This document shows positions 5,737-7,377 of a stretch of 7,377 nucleotides of DNA, one piece after another (positions within the stretch are counted from its first letter, which is position 1; each line of letters begins with the position of its first letter). The translations under genes and the position numbers were made by a program. This stretch comes from Acidimicrobiales bacterium. Its GTDB lineage: Bacteria > Actinomycetota > Acidimicrobiia > Acidimicrobiales > RAAP-2. The notes under the pieces are model-generated. The model was not told the DNA's origin and did not search any database. It worked only from the letters and a program-made list of their open reading frames with translations. Location: contig JADGOK010000031.1 of the NCBI GenBank assembly GCA_017882985.1, positions 1-7,377 of the forward strand, read 5' to 3'.

Positions 5737-6936
5737 CTACTGCAGCTTGACGAGCGCCTTGCGCAAATTACGCACGGCCTGTTGGGTGCGCAGTTCGTTT
5801 TCGATCAACGCGAATCGCACGTGGCCGTCGCCACCCTCGCCGAATCCCACACCGGGACTCGTCGCGACGTCGGCCTCTTCGATGAGGTACCTGGAGAAGT
5901 CGAGCGAACCCATCTCGCGGTACGGCTCGGGGATCGGCGCCCAGATGAACATCGAACCCCGCGGCGGCGCCACCGCCCAGCCGATTCGGTTCACCCCCTC
6001 GATCAGCACGTCCCGACGTGACTGGTAGATGCGCTGGAGTTGATCGGGGTAGTCAACCGCTTCGTTCATGGCGACGATCGCGGCGATCTGGACGGGCTGG
6101 AAGGTGCCGTAGTCGAGGTAGCTCTTCAACTTGGTCAGCGCCGCCACGACTTCGGCGTTACCGACGAGGAAACCCACGCGCCATCCCGCCATCGAGAAGG
6201 ACTTGGTGAGGGTGTACAACTCGACGCAGCACTCCTTCGCGCGTGGCACCTGGAGAATCGACGGCGGTTTGTAGCCGTCAAACCCGAGGTCGGCGTAGGC
6301 GAAGTCGTGGCAGATGACGATGTCGTGTTCGAGCGCGAAGTCGACGAGTCGCTGCATGAAAGCAAGATCAACGCACGCGCTCGTCGGATTGTGCGGGAAC
6401 GACGCGATGATCACCCGGGGTTTCACTGGCGCCTCGTTCCACGCGACGACCAGTCCGTCGAAGAAGTCGTCGCCGGGATCGTTCGTGCTGACCCCGGGGT
6501 CGTGCATGGGCACGGTGATCACCTTCGCGCCGGCGAAGCCCGGTCCGGCGAGGTGGATCGGGTAACTGGGACTGGGCACGATGGCGGTGTCACCGGGTCC
6601 GAGCAGCACCCACATCAGGTGGGTGAGACCCTCCTTGGCGCCGATGGTCGTGACGACCTCGGTGTCGGGATCCAGGTCCACGTCAAAGAGGTTCTTGTAG
6701 CGCGTCGCGATCGCCAAGCGCAGGTTGGGGATGCCACGGCTCGCGCTGTAGCGGTGGTTCTTCGGGTTCTGGACCGCCTCGGCGAGTTTCGCCACGGCCA
6801 CGCCCGGGCTCGGCAGGTCGGGATTGCCGAAGCCGAAGTCGATGACGTCGCGCCCCTTCGAGCGCGCCTCGGCCTTGAGCGCGTTCATCTGGGCGAACAC
6901 GTACGGCGGCAGTCCGTTGATGCGGCGGAATTCCAT
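5737..6936 (-). CDS. alaC: AlaC-type alanine (glutamate-pyruvate) aminotransferase
   Basis: A cytoplasmic PLP enzyme of fold type I that should interconvert pyruvate plus glutamate with alanine plus 2-oxoglutarate. At 399 residues it is about the length of E. coli AlaC and follows it closely throughout: RRINGLPPYVF at the N-terminus, FGNPDLPSP (36-44), the YSASRGIP substrate-side loop (63-70), GAKEGL (99-104, phosphate cup), NPTS with N183, D211 and Y214 in HDFAYAD, the Schiff-base lysine K245 in TLTKSFSMAGWR, YGTFQPVQ (276-283) and HVRFALIEN with the carboxylate-binding R374. AlaC is separable from aspartate and LL-diaminopimelate aminotransferases by these shared strings, but substrate preference is inferred. 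The ATG shares its A with the TGA of the upstream oxidoreductase gene (TGATG), so translation is likely coupled. No good Shine-Dalgarno is visible, and a TANNNT box lies at -12 to -7 from the ATG. Confidence 0.9.
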   Translation of the reverse strand: MEFRRINGLPPYVFAQMNALKAEARSKGRDVIDFGFGNPDLPSPGVAVAKLAEAVQNPKNHRYSASRGIPNLRLAIATRYKNLFDVDLDPDTEVVTTIGAKEGLTHLMWVLLGPGDTAIVPSPSYPIHLAGPGFAGAKVITVPMHDPGVSTNDPGDDFFDGLVVAWNEAPVKPRVIIASFPHNPTSACVDLAFMQRLVDFALEHDIVICHDFAYADLGFDGYKPPSILQVPRAKECCVELYTLTKSFSMAGWRVGFLVGNAEVVAALTKLKSYLDYGTFQPVQIAAIVAMNEAVDYPDQLQRIYQSRRDVLIEGVNRIGWAVAPPRGSMFIWAPIPEPYREMGSLDFSRYLIEEADVATSPGVGFGEGGDGHVRFALIENELRTQQAVRNLRKALVKLQ

Positions 6937-7377
6937 CAGTGAAACTTAGTTTCTGGTTGGGCCCGTCGCCATTCACCCAGTTGTTCGATATTGGCCTGGG
7001 GACTGAGTACCGCCCAGGTCGCTCCCGCGTCCGCCAGCGCGTCGAGCGCCGCCGGCACGTCCTTCGGCGCCGGTCCCGCCCACGAGACGGGTCCGGTGAG
7101 GGCCATTTCGTGAACCCGTTCGGGCGACGCGTCCCACAGATTGATCGTCACGCCGAGGCGACGCGCCAACTCGTTGGTCGCCGCGGCACCGCCCCCGAAC
7201 CAGACCGGCATCACCGCGCGTAGGGCGTTCGCCGTCTCTTCCATCAGTGCACGACGTTCGTCGGCGTCGCGCGGTACGACGTCGTAGGCGCGGTTCTCCG
7301 CGGCCGACAGTTGGTCGCCCGCGCCGAGCGCCGCGAGCACGCGCGTGGGAGCGAGCGCCTCGAGCGTAAGAAACTGT
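6936..7377 (-). CDS. Luciferase-like (LLM class) flavin/F420-dependent oxidoreductase, C-terminal part (5' end outside window)
   Basis: The last 146 codons and stop of a minus-strand gene. The frame is open to the right edge, so the true start lies beyond it; the GTG at 7340 is an internal Val codon. The fragment begins QFLTLEALAP, then R-V-L-A-A-L-G-x-G-D followed by S-x-x-E-N-x-A-Y (about residues 12-31), then MPVWFGGGAAATNELARRLG (56-75) and INLWDAS. These match the second half of the TIM-barrel fold of bacterial-luciferase-like monooxygenases and F420-dependent reductases, where the V-W-x-G-G segment helps hold the cofactor phosphate. The cofactor (FMN or F420) and substrate cannot be told from this part. 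The stop TGA overlaps the alaC ATG by one base, so the two genes form an operon, although they share no obvious pathway. Confidence 0.78.
   Translation of the reverse strand, partial: QFLTLEALAPTRVLAALGAGDQLSAAENRAYDVVPRDADERRALMEETANALRAVMPVWFGGGAAATNELARRLGVTINLWDASPERVHEMALTGPVSWAGPAPKDVPAALDALADAGATWAVLSPQANIEQLGEWRRAQPETKFH
6941..6953 (-). promoter_or_regulatory. Inverted repeat and possible internal leaderless alaC promoter
   Basis: GAAACT (6941-6946) and AGTTTC (6948-6953) form a perfect 6-bp inverted repeat around one base, inside the last codons of the upstream gene. On the minus strand it contains TAAGTT (6943-6948), a TANNNT element at exactly -12 to -7 from the A of the alaC ATG, the spacing of a leaderless promoter. 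AlaC could thus be made from its own transcript as well as from the operon. Coding constraint (KFH-stop) may explain part of the pattern. Confidence 0.4.

Noticed and set aside
6040..6942. A 300-codon plus-strand open frame opposite alaC
   Set aside because: alaC matches its family end to end including K245 and R374. The antisense frame has shadow composition and no domain.
1..7377. CRISPR array, tRNA, insertion sequence or attachment site
   Set aside because: No regularly spaced long repeats, cloverleaf-like sequence, transposase motif or flanking direct repeats were seen on reading both strands.

Overview
This is a high-GC (roughly 60-65% by eye) chromosomal segment with ordinary housekeeping and metabolic content. 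A class II (cobalamin-dependent) NrdJ of the actinobacterial type, a luciferase-like (F420/FMN) oxidoreductase and two starts that look leaderless (a TANNNT box 7-8 bases before the initiation codon) all point to Actinomycetota. The class Acidimicrobiia is my best guess, but it is a guess. I see no tRNA, rRNA, CRISPR array, insertion sequence or phage gene.

Layout, left to right. (1) 1-90, minus strand: the first 30 codons of a probable SAM-dependent methyltransferase, cut by the window edge. (2) 91-251: a non-coding gap with two compact inverted repeats and a helically phased array of TGAA(A/G)TT units. (3) 252-3080, minus: nrdJ, the adenosylcobalamin-dependent ribonucleoside reductase. (4) 3081-3337: the divergent nrdJ/glpK control region. 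It holds a good sigma70-type nrdJ promoter, two candidate NrdR boxes exactly 31 bp apart, a 26-bp near-perfect palindrome over the -10 element and a structured nrdJ leader. (5) 3338-4813, plus: glycerol kinase, followed after 33 bases by (6) 4847-5731, plus: an SMP-30/gluconolactonase-like beta-propeller enzyme. (7) 5737-6936, minus: an AlaC-type alanine aminotransferase, convergent with gene 6 and separated from it by only 5 bases. (8) 6936-7377, minus: the C-terminal part of a luciferase-like monooxygenase-fold oxidoreductase, whose stop codon shares a base with the alaC start.

How it fits together. NrdJ makes deoxyribonucleotides, and the control region suggests NrdR (dATP/ATP-sensing) repression. 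GlpK and the SMP-30 protein probably form a small carbon-catabolic operon (glycerol phosphorylation plus hydrolysis of a sugar lactone or similar ester). AlaC links pyruvate and glutamate and appears co-transcribed and translationally coupled with the oxidoreductase gene, perhaps with its own internal leaderless promoter. The most interesting material is regulatory: the stacked operators in front of nrdJ and the 11-bp-phased repeats behind it. I found nothing that supports a new multi-gene system in this window.
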